From contig JAMAHW010000059.1 in assembly GCA_023627715.1 (NCBI GenBank), positions 124,001 through 188,000 on the forward strand: 64,000 nt of DNA. The letters run 5' to 3'. The notes below the pieces were generated by a model. The model was not told the DNA's origin, did no database searches, and worked only from the letters and a program-made list of their open reading frames with translations. This document shows positions 34,814 through 44,971 of this stretch, one piece after another. The position numbers were made by a program, and so were the translations under genes. Source of the DNA: Periconia sp. R9002. Taxonomy: Eukaryota > Ascomycota > Dothideomycetes > Pleosporales > Periconiaceae. The first letter of the stretch is position 1, and each line of letters starts with the position of its first letter.

Positions 34814-35192
34814 ATGCACGTCTCCACCATTGCTTCGTCCCTTATCGCGGGCCTTCTGGTCCAGAGCACTACCGCGACCGTCGCCTACGGTAAATCAAGT
34901 GCCAACGAACCTAGTGAGTCTGGTCTAGCTCCTCATAATGTATACCGGCCTAACAACAACCTAAGTTGCCTGGATCTCCGGCCAGTCTGAATGCCAATAC
35001 ACACGTATTACCGGCGCGGGTAACAATCCATGCGAAATTCCGTTCACGCTCTCCAACGGCTTCACCTACTTCCTTCGGGGTTGCGGCGGTCCGGGCCTCA
35101 CGCTCTTCAACAGCGATGGCACGTTCAACGCCAACTGCGGCTCGGATAGCCAGATCCTCGATTGTGGGGTTACGCAGGAATGGCAATGCTAG
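34814..35192 (+). CDS. Small secreted six-cysteine protein (effector candidate)
   Basis: Exons 34814-34913 and 34966-35192 with a 52-bp intron (GTGAGT..CCTAAG); 108 residues. A signal peptide (MHVSTIASSLIAGLLVQSTT, cleaved near ATVA-Y) is followed by a mature domain of about 84 residues with six cysteines, in SECQY, NPCEI, RGCGG, ANCGS, LDCGV and the final WQC, enough for three disulfides. Gly/Asn-rich turns and alternating hydrophobics suggest a small beta fold. It resembles candidate apoplastic effectors of plant-associated ascomycetes in size and character only; I do not recognise a named family. No Kex2 site. The second exon is GC-rich against AT-rich surroundings. Without splicing only 55 codons are open, so the intron is essential. 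Confidence 0.68.
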
Positions 35193-35924
35193 CTGCTAGA
35201 AAGTCACAACATAGAAAACGTTCTGACAGAAACAAACTTCTACAGTCTTTACCCCACAGTCTTTACGAACTTCTGCATTATTTAGCCACAGTCTTTACCA
35301 TTGGCTTCACTATTTTCTTCATGTACTTGAAAGCGGAAGTCAGTACTCTCCAATATACACTACGATTTCGGATTCGATAGCCGCTGAGGCCTACGCACTT
35401 TGAAGCCAGGTTTCAACAACGCTGGTCTGCGTATTACAGTACATAGAGAGAATGAACAGAACAGTTGCTATTAGCTTAACATATACTATCAGTGTCCTAA
35501 ACCCAAGGTTGCAGATTCGATAACCGATTTCTCCCTGCCTGTGATCAAATGCTCCCACAATTGCTTAGCACGTTGTTACGATGCTTCTTTGAGGGGGATT
35601 TGATTTTTGTTCGAGCAGACAACGAACTTGTAGCAAATTCATCTGTATCAGCTATGAATTCGAGATTTTGTGCTTGCGAAAGGGCTTGGAATGCTGGCGT
35701 GGCAGCCTCGGGTTGTTGGATACAGGTGAATTAGATGTTGAACTCGAAAGTTCGAAATATAGTTTTGCGACGACCAGAGCAGTTGATACGGTACACATTC
35801 GAGTTTAGCTGTTCCGACTCTCGCTAACCTATCGATGTGTCCAACACAACGCACTATATATAATATAGGGTAATCATGTAAAACTCAATTGCTTACTTAT
35901 ATTAATACTGCTTTGTCTCGATAC
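35193..35924. other. Intergenic
   Basis: 730 bp with no supportable gene; short frames only. Confidence 0.5.
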
Positions 35925-38900
35925 CTATAGTCCAAAATGTATGTAAGGAGCCCAGTACATTGGATTTAACTCTGTCTTTTGTCCGCCTTCATACCGGACG
36001 TCCCGCAAAGACCTATTGACACCCTCCTGTTGAGGAGGTCGGATATCTGCTTGCATCTCCTCGTCATGCCTCTTCAATTTGTTGTTGGTGCTTGGAACGC
36101 CATTCTGTGAAGAGACGGGACTCTCTTCCATTGTCCTCGCACTATCTCGCAGCTTGCGGATGGCGCGATGGAGCGCGAGACTCACCGCGCCATCCGAAAA
36201 GCCTCCCTCCTCGTGGATGGCTTCGTAGAATGCTTTAGCCACATCCACACAGTATTCATCCGCAACTTCCCATAGGGTGCCGATGACGTGGCGGAATCCA
36301 GCGATCTGGAATCCGCTGATAAGGTGGATGTTCTCGTCCAAGAGACGCATATTCAAAGCTGCGCCAGTCGAGCATGCAGATAGGTAGGCGAGAAAAGGTG
36401 CGTGGTCCTGGAGCCGAAGATCGCGTAGGTTGGCTACCGTGAGCAGGTCTGTACGCCAGTCCTCTAGAAGCAAAGCACTGCCCGCCGGGTCGTATGGGTC
36501 AAGCTTACCGTGACCTGCGAAGTGAAAGATGCGGCAATGTTTGAGGACCGAGAGGCATGCGGCCTTTTTTTTGTGTGATATGTTTGCGGACAAGTTTAGT
36601 CTGGGGAGGATTTTGGCCACTTCCGTTGTTTCCTCCTGGGCGAAAGGAAGAAGTGAGATTGTTTCCTCACCTGGTTTGTGTGGCGTGTATGGCATAGAGA
36701 CTAGAAGTGCTTGTCCCGACGCTTCCGAACTTCTCTCCGATGAAATTTGCTGTCTGACGGGTATGTGCTGGCGCGAAGGGCGGCGATGTATGATGGTCTT
36801 GATCGATGAACTATAGGACGAAACCACGCGGTCGATGACTGTCATGTTGGACCCATGGCGATGATAGCCCGCTGCATGGATAGGGAGCGTCGTTAGGGCA
36901 CCGGTTGGTATCCACCAGATCCGCGGCCAGCTATTTTCTGGAAGCTGTGGGGTTTCCCGGAAACCTAAGGCCTGGAGGATGGGACAAGCCACCGCATCCC
37001 AAAGATACTCTAGCATTCCGTCTGCCGTGTGATGGCTAAGCAGTCTCCTTTTCTCCATAGTTGTGTGCGCGTCAAGAGTAGGAAGCGGTATTGACTTAAT
37101 GCAATGCTTTTGGACAATCAAGGCATCGCATCGGCACCAACTGACATTCACGACTACGATGGGGCCTTGGTTTGCCGCAGTCATTAATTCATCAGTAGTT
37201 GGAGAGAGTTGGAATCTTCCGAATCCTTCCACGTTTCGAATGTCACTGCAGACTTGTTTGAATGCCTGCTCTGCCTCATGACTTCGGCGGACCCGGGAGA
37301 TCCGAGGTATCAAACTTTCTTCGAATTGTTCGAGACCCGAGTGGTTTGAAATAGATGCTTCCAAATCATTGCGAGCTGCTTCGAATCTGGCCGCTAAATC
37401 TGGACGTTTCTCCCGCAGACCAGAAACATCTGTACGGACGTCCAGCAACAGGCCTGAAATAAGACCACGGCCAAGCTCCAGAGTGCTGAGTGCCTCTTCT
37501 GGGCTTTTATTAGCAAAGAGTGCTGCTGCTGCGGCATTGGACGCCAATCCCGAACAACTCTCAAGCACATATTGCTTATCTGCATTGCTTAGAGAAACAG
37601 GGTTGAGGAAGGGTAGAAGCTCCACGCTCTGTTTGAGAAGCTTATACACTTCCTCCCAAGATTGCTGAGACGAAAGCAGGTCGCTAGCCCCTGTAGCTGC
37701 ATGGATCCGGTTAAGAGGCCTCGCACTTTTATCGTTCCAGATTTGTAGAAAACATTCTAGTGCCCGAGCCTCATCCTCGGGTCGCTTTCCTAGTTGGTAT
37801 CTTTTCCATCGCCAATCTGCAAGTGATCGCAGGGCGTCCGCATGCCGGAGGAGAGATCCTCTGGCAGGAAGAGAGAGAGATTCCTCCATAAGATCGATGG
37901 CACGGCTAAGCATTTCGACGTTATCAGTGGCTATGTAAAGGTCCTTGTAAGCTCGTGCAAAGAGTGACAGCCGATGCGGTAGCTCTCTTTCATCCTCTGG
38001 AGTCATTTGTCTGACGATTTCATGGTATTCTATCGCAGTGTCGAGATCTTGTCGCAGTTGACTGTGCTCAAATCTGAGCCGCCAGCATTCTCCCAACAGA
38101 GCCAGAGCAGTAGCTATCACATGCTCACCTGCAGTGCTGTCTCTCACCTCTTCTAGGATTTCTGTTGCCTTTAGAAGCCGCGCGATGTCGTCGCGCGTTC
38201 GCATGTACAGAGTCAGGTTTTGTGCTGCGACTCGGCAAAGCGCCTTCGGCTTATCTCCTGGAATTGCCCAAGCAGCTGCCTTCTCACGGAAGGCCGCGGA
38301 AAGCTCTAAATCCTCTTTGGAGCTTGTGTAAACTGCTCTGATTGCGAGTGCCCCGGAAATGGACTTGCTAATCTCATAACTGGCGCGGCTGTCATCGGTT
38401 GTAACTTCAAGAGCTTCGTAGAACAGCGTCATCGCCCGGGTGAGGTCATCGTACTGGCGTAATCCTTCGAATCTTGCAATTAGCATGTCCCCTATCTGAC
38501 GTTTGGCGCCAGCGCGCTGATCGTCTGTAATTTGAGGAGCGTATTCGCTCAACTCGGCCCACTCCAGCGCCTGCTCGATGTCTTCCACAGCTCCGAGGCC
38601 TCGATAGCGAACACTTAGATTGGTGGAAAGCCACCATAATCTGCCAAGAAATCGTTCGTCTTCCATTGGTGTGCAGGCCAACGATTCCTCTATCAGGCTA
38701 ACGGAGCGGTTGATGTCCCCTTCCAATGCGGTATTCTGATACCGAAGCTCGAGAGCCCTAGAGAGGCCCTCCAATAAGTGAGCTCGATCCTTGATGTAAA
38801 GAATCCCATACTCCAATTTCTCGATCACGGCGTCTAGATCGCTGGGTGCTCCAGAGCCACCAGCCTTCTCGGCCAGAAAGCATGTCAGCGTATTGAAAGC

Positions 38901-40056
38901 GTCTTCGAATCCGGGATCTTTTGGTGGATGTGCCGCAATCAGCATGTTGCAAATCTGAACACCTTGTTCAAAGTCATGGTCATGACCAGCTAGGCTATAA
39001 CGGCTAAGGAGAGCGGCACTCAAAGTAGATGCGAGTCTGCGCCAAGCCGGTCCGTGGACTTCAAACGATAGTGCGTTCTTCAGAGCGTCGATTGCACTTT
39101 CTAGATCACCAATGTTGTGTGATTGCCTCCAATGATAAAATAGGGCTTGGGCAAGAACGTCAAGCGCCCTGGAACGGCTCGCGTGGTTTGGTGGGGTGAC
39201 ATGAACGGCCTGCCTTGCCGTGTCAACCAAACGTTTGACTTGTTCGGGCGTTGGTGAGTCTTGGTACTGTAGCAGCATGGCACCAGCTAGTGCAGTTGCT
39301 ACTAGTGGCACACGCGGATCGTTTGCTGGAAGTATCTCTATGACACGTTGTAGTTCTTCTCCTGCCAGGCCTACTGTTTCTTGATCCAGCGAAAATTCTC
39401 CTTCGGGTGCGTCGAGCATATTCTTCAGCCTCGGTATCAAGTCAGGTCGGCGACCAACGGGAGCAAGAACTCGGGAAGACATCGGCTCGCGTTGACTAAG
39501 AAGAGGTTATTAGCAAATTAACGGAGAGTAGGAATCTAGGGTGCGACGAGTGAGAACTTGCTACACACTTGAGCTGCAACTGCAGTGCCAATACGTTATC
39601 GAGGACTCTCATCCGACGCTGTTGCTCCAGGCGCTCGAGTCCTTGTTTGGCGGCCCACGACTCCGCCCGCTGGACCGCTCCGTCCAGCGCAGCCCGTGAT
39701 TCCGGTGCCGAGCGCAGCTTTCCCCCTAGAATGACTAGAATAAGAATGTCCAGCTCCAGTTGTGAGTCATCCCATGGCTGTTGCTGCTGGTGTAGCTCTC
39801 GAAACGCAAGCAATGCTTCTGCGTCCATGCCGGTGATCATGGTCGAGAGCTCGCGGTCGACGCGAAATCCTTCTTCTTCCATTTTGGTTTGACGCAGTCC
39901 ACTTGAAAGAGGAATCGACGTGAAAAGAGTCGGCTCTTTGGGATGCTTGTGATGGTGGGGGAGGGACGCGGCAGGAGAACATGCTGACACAGCGAGGATG
40001 GAGTAGGCTGAACCTTGCTCTTCCAATTGCATCAATAGTTTTTCGTATGGGGCCAT
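35925..40056 (-). CDS. TPR-CHAT caspase-like protease
   Basis: Exons 39569-40056 and 35925-39495 with a 73-bp intron (GTGTGT..TTCTTAG) give 1352 residues. The N-terminal about 165 residues are a helical Gln/Glu-rich region. Residues about 220-850 are degenerate TPR-like helical pairs (for example ALDVLAQALFYHWRQ, LEGLSRALELRYQ). The C-terminal about 350 residues form a CHAT domain: catalytic His1158 in FHFAGHG and Cys1204 in YLSACSTGAAL, 46 residues apart, then HVIGTLWEVAD and a C-terminal AFYEAIH block. CHAT proteases are clan CD relatives of caspases; in bacteria TPR-CHAT proteins cleave gasdermins or other partners in abortive defence. Here the gene is divergent from a caspase-fold gene. 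The second exon alone has an internal ATG at 39482, but the first exon has protein-like composition and joins in frame. Confidence 0.9.
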
Positions 40057-40512
40057 AACGACGAGCAAAAGAGGAAATCCGAACCTTGTCACGTCAACTT
40101 GCAGACAAATACGAGACCGAAATTGGCCACGACAAGTTCATGGCCAATCACGTCCGACCTTTCACTACTCATGGATCAATGCCAGCTGAAGTCTCCAGAG
40201 CCCAGGCTCTCGCGATGTAAATGATTGGGGGTGGTATAGAGAAGTTAGAAATGGGAGCCTAATCTGAAGCCTTGAGACTCTTCTAGCGCCGTCAAAATAA
40301 CCGGAAATAAAGAGGGCCCTCAGAATCTTTACCTTCTCCATTTAAACCTGATAAAGAAAAAAGTGGTTAAAAGCTGTGATTTGGGAGTTAGCAAAGGTTG
40401 TATTGCCCACCCTCCATCATCTCATTCCCGACTATTTTGACGCCGCTATAAGGGCCCGTCGACAGCCTAGCGACACAGCCTGACTGACTTTCCTACCAAC
40501 CAGACTGGAACG
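40057..40512. promoter_or_regulatory. Shared promoter of the CHAT and caspase genes
   Basis: 456 bp between the two divergent ATGs. A TATA-like element (CTATAAGG, about 40446-40453) lies about 60 bp ahead of the caspase ATG. The compact layout suggests co-regulation. Confidence 0.5.
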
Positions 40513-42546
40513 ATGCCGAACCCACCAAACGTACACGCACTGGTCATCGGCATTGACGACTACTCCACCGGTGACCAGGAACGACTCGATACGGATGGAA
40601 ACCCGGTTACTTACGAGAACCTAAAGGGTTGTGTGGCGGACGCGCTAGCCGTCGAGCAATACCTATTGGGTCCCGGAAATGTCGACAAAAACCGCATAAC
40701 CAAGCTCCTTGCGCCCCTTCCCGGACGCATGCCGCCTGAGGAAGAGACCTTAGTTCCCAAGCCTACTTACGAGGCAATAAGGAACGCGTTGGTTAACATT
40801 TCGGAGAGTAAGGACGTAAAGTCTGGGGATATTGTCTACATTCACTATTCGGGTCATGGGGCGCGGGCCACCACAGTTTTCCCGCAAATCAAACCGGAGG
40901 ACAGCTGGGATGAAGCCTTGGTTCCCTGGGATATTCGCAAGGGCGGACGTTACCTCCGAGGGCTCGAGCTCAGGCTAACGCTCCACAAAATGGTGAAGAA
41001 AGGCCTACGGGTCACCGTAGTGTTAGACTGTTGCCATTCAGGTGGCTGTGTCCGGGGCTCCAAGGAACCTTCCGTTCGCGCCGCCAACGGTTACTATCGT
41101 TCGATTCTTCCCGTCGATACCCCTGACATGATTGACGAGATCCTGGAGCATAAATCGGTGTTGCTGGGCGAGCCAGCGGGTTTCACTTTGATGACGGCGT
41201 GTCTACCCTACCAACGAGCCGAAGAGATTCCGTTGCCTAGCGGCCGGTGGTGCGGTGTATTCACGTACTCGCTACTGTCGACACTGACCCATGGAGTCTC
41301 TTTCCTTCCTTCTCCCAGAGCCATTTTCGACAGCGTTTGCGCGAGGGTCTATGACGAGTGTCCCGCACAAACACCTGGTTTTCTCGGTGAGACCACTCGC
41401 TTCTTCAGCACCGAGGAAGACTGCACGGGACTACCGGCTCTAACGATCCGCCGCTTTCGAGAAGGTCTTGAGCTTGGCGATCATGTCGAACTGTCTGGAG
41501 GCTATGCGCATGATGTGGTAGCAGGATCTGAATATGCGGTCATTCCGTTTGGGGCTACTAACGTGCCACAACATCCAATGCGATTATTGGTGGAGACCGT
41601 CATGTCCATCTATTCGGTTGCATCCATCCTTACTGATGACGACGAATCAAGAGAGAGTGTGATGCTGGGCTGCCGTGCTGTGCGTCTCAGTGTCCCTCTC
41701 AACATCAGCTGCAAGGTTGGACTCTCCCCAGAGCTTAGGTTGGAGAGTCCCACATTCATTCGTGAATGGGAAGAAAACTGTGATAACGATAATTGGCTCG
41801 AGTTGATCAAAGGTGAGACGGATAAACCACTCACGTTTCGAATTTCCAAGGATCAGGAAGGGCACTATCAGATCCAAGACGGTCATGGCAGACCTTGGCC
41901 CAACATCACGCCTCCGCTACCGGTCGTCAAAGTCGATGATCCCTCGGCCCTCCAGACCATTCTTTCGCGTCTACGACATTTGGCCCGCTTTCTTGCCGTG
42001 AAGAAAATAGGCAACCCGTCATTGACTTCCAATCTTCGAGGCAAGATAACGTTCAAAATTTCATCACACGGCAACAGCCCGCCCATACAACAAGAAGGAG
42101 GTGAATATTATCTCAAGCACGGACAGAAATTTGACTTGCACTTGACGAACTGCTCAGATGAACCGGTGGCGTTTGTTTTGCTCAATCTTCAGCCTCTATA
42201 CGGTATCGATCGATTATATCCTAGAAGAGGAGTTTTCGACTGCCTCGAGCCGGGTGTCCCTAAACATTTAGAGGACTACGCCATGTATCTTCCGCCAGCA
42301 ATAGCGGAATCCGCGAAAGAATCGCCGACACTCGACATCCTTAAACTCTTTGTCACCTCTCGTGGCGAATCGTTCGACTCTCTGAGGATGAAAAGCATTG
42401 AAAGATCTTCCCGAGCTGGAGGAGCGCACACGGCCAATTTGATAAAGCTTTTGCATCGAATGAATAGGGATAGGGACGTGCGATCTCCTGAAATGGACCT
42501 CGAAGACTGGCAGGCGATCGAGATAAGAGTGCGAACTGAGCCCTGA
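40513..42546 (+). CDS. Caspase-fold (peptidase C14) protein
   Basis: A single exon of 677 residues. The N-terminal peptidase C14 domain (about 1-330) shows HALVIGIDDY, LKGCVADA, YIHYSGHGA with His115 and VVLDCCHSGG with Cys174: the complete catalytic dyad of metacaspase-type enzymes. There is no metacaspase Pro/Gln-rich prodomain. The remaining 340 or so residues are beta-rich and unassigned (for example ELGDHVELSGGYAHDV, VAFVLLNLQPLYGIDRLYP), which may be a regulatory or ligand-sensing part. Fungal C14 proteins of this class have been linked to programmed cell death. It shares a promoter with the TPR-CHAT gene and faces the 279-residue gene 180 bp downstream. Active-site residues look intact. 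Confidence 0.92.
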   Translation: MPNPPNVHALVIGIDDYSTGDQERLDTDGNPVTYENLKGCVADALAVEQYLLGPGNVDKNRITKLLAPLPGRMPPEEETLVPKPTYEAIRNALVNISESKDVKSGDIVYIHYSGHGARATTVFPQIKPEDSWDEALVPWDIRKGGRYLRGLELRLTLHKMVKKGLRVTVVLDCCHSGGCVRGSKEPSVRAANGYYRSILPVDTPDMIDEILEHKSVLLGEPAGFTLMTACLPYQRAEEIPLPSGRWCGVFTYSLLSTLTHGVSFLPSPRAIFDSVCARVYDECPAQTPGFLGETTRFFSTEEDCTGLPALTIRRFREGLELGDHVELSGGYAHDVVAGSEYAVIPFGATNVPQHPMRLLVETVMSIYSVASILTDDDESRESVMLGCRAVRLSVPLNISCKVGLSPELRLESPTFIREWEENCDNDNWLELIKGETDKPLTFRISKDQEGHYQIQDGHGRPWPNITPPLPVVKVDDPSALQTILSRLRHLARFLAVKKIGNPSLTSNLRGKITFKISSHGNSPPIQQEGGEYYLKHGQKFDLHLTNCSDEPVAFVLLNLQPLYGIDRLYPRRGVFDCLEPGVPKHLEDYAMYLPPAIAESAKESPTLDILKLFVTSRGESFDSLRMKSIERSSRAGGAHTANLIKLLHRMNRDRDVRSPEMDLEDWQAIEIRVRTEP

Positions 42547-42726
42547 AGAGACGGAAACTCTATGAGGTAAAGTTAGGGGTGGGTTTCATGGCAGGTCATT
42601 AGGGCACGATAACCATTTCTTCAAACGAAATCTTATACTCGCTATTTCCAACCCCCTAGCAGGTAATTTTGTCAATTTGCCACCCACATTTCAATCCTTC
42701 TTAGAGTAAATTTGCTCCCCTTTATA

Positions 42727-43566
42727 TCAAACACAAAACAAAAGCTCTTCTCCATTCAGCTCGAAACTCTCGCATCGTTTTGTGATGTCCTGCGTGGATA
42801 TGGCCTCTCCCGATTCCACGTCCACTCCATCTTCAGCTTCTGTCGGTTGGCCTCTTGTGGAGAGATAGCTTTTCCATCTACTACCTTGCAGAAGGTACTC
42901 TGGACCGAGCTCTTTGGTCGAAAACTTCCCGATCTTGACTTTGCGGTACTGAATGCCAAAAACGTTTCCTCCACTCGCAAAATACCCTCCTCTCTCTTGA
43001 CTACCTGATTTAATTGACGCACTAGCGCCCACATCGAGGACATTGTTGATTGGAAGTGGTATTCCCGTCGCTGCGGTCACCAAGGCCTCCGGAACCTGAA
43101 CGCTCCCACCTTTCTCGGACTGGTCGATCAGAACCTGACGCACGTGCGCGTCTACCAAAATCTTGATACCGGAGATGATGAAAACGTTCCGCCGCCTCCG
43201 CAGCGCCCGCTCTAGCCAGTTCCTTACGGTGGTCAACTGGCAGGCCGAGTGCAGAAAATTTTCGCAATTGCCCAGCTGGTGCGTCTCATACGCCGCTGCT
43301 GCTATGTCCGTTGCCACACCCCTGGTGGCCGACCATTTCCCTGAAAGCATCTCGGTGAGAAAAGACGATATTCTTGAGTCTTTTGCATTGTGGACTATCG
43401 CGTTGAAGTTTTCAAGTCGTTGTATTGAGACAGCATCCTCCGGTAGGGGTATTGAATCGGGCTGGCAGTAGTCCTGTGCAGGATCGTGAATGTTGGTAAC
43501 CAGCCGACCGAGCTCTACCGACTCCCGGGGAAGGAGGTGATTAAAGAGAAGCGTGGAGGTCTTCAT
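42727..43566 (-). CDS. 279-residue protein with gasdermin-like residue pattern (putative executioner)
   Basis: A single exon of 279 residues with no signal peptide. The order of segments resembles fungal and bacterial gasdermins: an N-terminal ELGRLVTNIHDP strand region, a helical middle (SACQLTTVRNWLERAL), then a strand RRNVFIISGIKILVD comparable to the family's 'YVITxxxKS' strand, a Pro-Ile-Asn turn with DVGASASIKS, and a Gly-rich hairpin ending NVFGIQYRKVKIGKF, comparable to the 'VFGFQAVRL' strand. A polar, acidic tail of about 45 residues (from SYLSTRGQPTEAEDG) could be the removable C-terminal inhibitor, similar in size to that of fungal HET-Q1. Gasdermins form membrane pores after protease cleavage; two candidate proteases are adjacent. 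The resemblance is by eye only. The gene itself is secure (clean frame, good composition). Confidence 0.55.
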   Translation of the reverse strand: MKTSTLLFNHLLPRESVELGRLVTNIHDPAQDYCQPDSIPLPEDAVSIQRLENFNAIVHNAKDSRISSFLTEMLSGKWSATRGVATDIAAAAYETHQLGNCENFLHSACQLTTVRNWLERALRRRRNVFIISGIKILVDAHVRQVLIDQSEKGGSVQVPEALVTAATGIPLPINNVLDVGASASIKSGSQERGGYFASGGNVFGIQYRKVKIGKFSTKELGPEYLLQGSRWKSYLSTRGQPTEAEDGVDVESGEAISTQDITKRCESFELNGEELLFCV

Positions 43567-43947
43567 ACCGTACTCCGCCCTCCTGACTTACTGGCGAGGT
43601 TGTGACACGGATTTGGCACTTTTAGTTAAGTGAGTTCGCCATCTCCCGACGAGAAACACCTTCTTATACCTTCTTACTCATTCCGATCGTCATCACCAAT
43701 CATGGAAAACGGTGTATGCAGGCGTTGTCGAAAAGAGACCGGAAGGGGGCGCAGTGCCCCGGGAGCTGCATCGTGGTGGGGTAACGCGGAACCTCTGCGA
43801 ATGGCTAAGTCGTGCAGAGTCAATCAAATGTACAGAAAAGCGAGCTTAGATCACACTTTTTGCTTTTGAACTGCGCATTATGCCACGTCATGATTACGTT
43901 CTCCTCCAGCCGATTACTATTTATTTATAACCCTACGGTACCTAACT

Positions 43948-44016
43948 AGTGTTTCCCCCCTGACTGTGTCGCTACCAAGGGTAGCGATACTCTGTGATGA
44001 TAATATCATATTTCAT
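43948..44016 (+). repeat. Dispersed repeat fragment, copy 1
   Basis: AGTGTTTCCC, then GTGTCG, GGGTAGCGATACTCTGTGA and TTTCAT in order; shared with 46625-46690 and partly with 44159-44206. Confidence 0.6.
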
Positions 44017-44158
44017 CTATAAATTAGCCTTTCGGTTTGTATTTATTAGCTCCGCCGCGACCTCAAGACCAAGGGTCGATGCCTGAGACGGTTCCTACGG
44101 TTTTAAAGGGCTGCTAACCTGCTACATCAGCCTGCTAGAGACAGAATACCATGGGTCG

Positions 44159-44206
44159 AGCGATACCCAGGGTAAAATTACTCTGTGATGATTAATCTGC
44201 ATTTCA
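44159..44206 (+). repeat. Dispersed repeat fragment, copy 2
   Basis: GCGATACCCAGGGTA, TACTCTGTGATGAT and ATTTCAT match copies 1 and 3; lacks the left part. Confidence 0.5.
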
Positions 44207-44971
44207 TCAGGGGTCGATAAGAACAGAGTCCTGACAATCCCTTCGGAATGGAGTCAGTCGCTGTCATCCAAAGGCCGCCATAGTTTGAATGTAGGATGTA
44301 ACAATCTCCTCGATGCTAAAAATGCTTAATAGTTACTGGGTTCCATGGTGCTGGGCAGCCTGTATTAAAGCTGCCAGCTCAGCTGCGCTCGCACGTTAGC
44401 GTGGACATAGATAGCCTCCAGCGCTGGCCGCCATGTTCTTACCACAAACGGGTAGACGTTTGCATACTGTAGTAGTACGATAGCTGTGCGACACGACTGC
44501 TTCATGTTAGCTCTTGGTGCTGAATACAATGTCCTAGAGAGCGTAAATCGACAAAACTTCAAGGGAATCGATAGCTATTGATGTAAATACGGGTGATTAG
44601 CTACAAAGGACGAAAGTCCCCACTTCCATCTTTTAGCTGGTGTCGAGGATTTAGGATGTATGCGAAGAGTTATGCTGTAAGAGATTTATTAAGGTATGAG
44701 GTGAAAGCAGAAAGGTGACTATGGAATCGATACTTCAAGAGAACAGGATAGTGAAAACCAAAAACAGAAGTCGAATTCCAACTACCATGTGTAGTTTTCA
44801 TCTCATTACACAAGAACTCTGACATTGAGTTCAGTACCCTGTACCATTAACGTACTAAATCATCCTGTGGGCTACGCCTGCCTGCGTACTTCCTTTCACT
44901 TTGTAGCACTTCGCTGCCACAATGGCTCACTCAAATCCGTGCCAGTGGTTGCTGTTCTATCTAGTCCTACA

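Larger units (their letters stand above)
43567..44971. other. AT-rich spacer with dispersed repeat fragments
   Basis: 1.4 kb. It contains two copies of a short dispersed repeat (listed) and otherwise no gene. A 55-codon frame at 43702-43869 is doubtful. Confidence 0.5.

Noticed and set aside
43702..43869. 55-codon frame with CRRCRK, possible small zinc protein
   Set aside because: Too short, no second Cys pair, Arg-rich composition; nothing supports it beyond an ATG.
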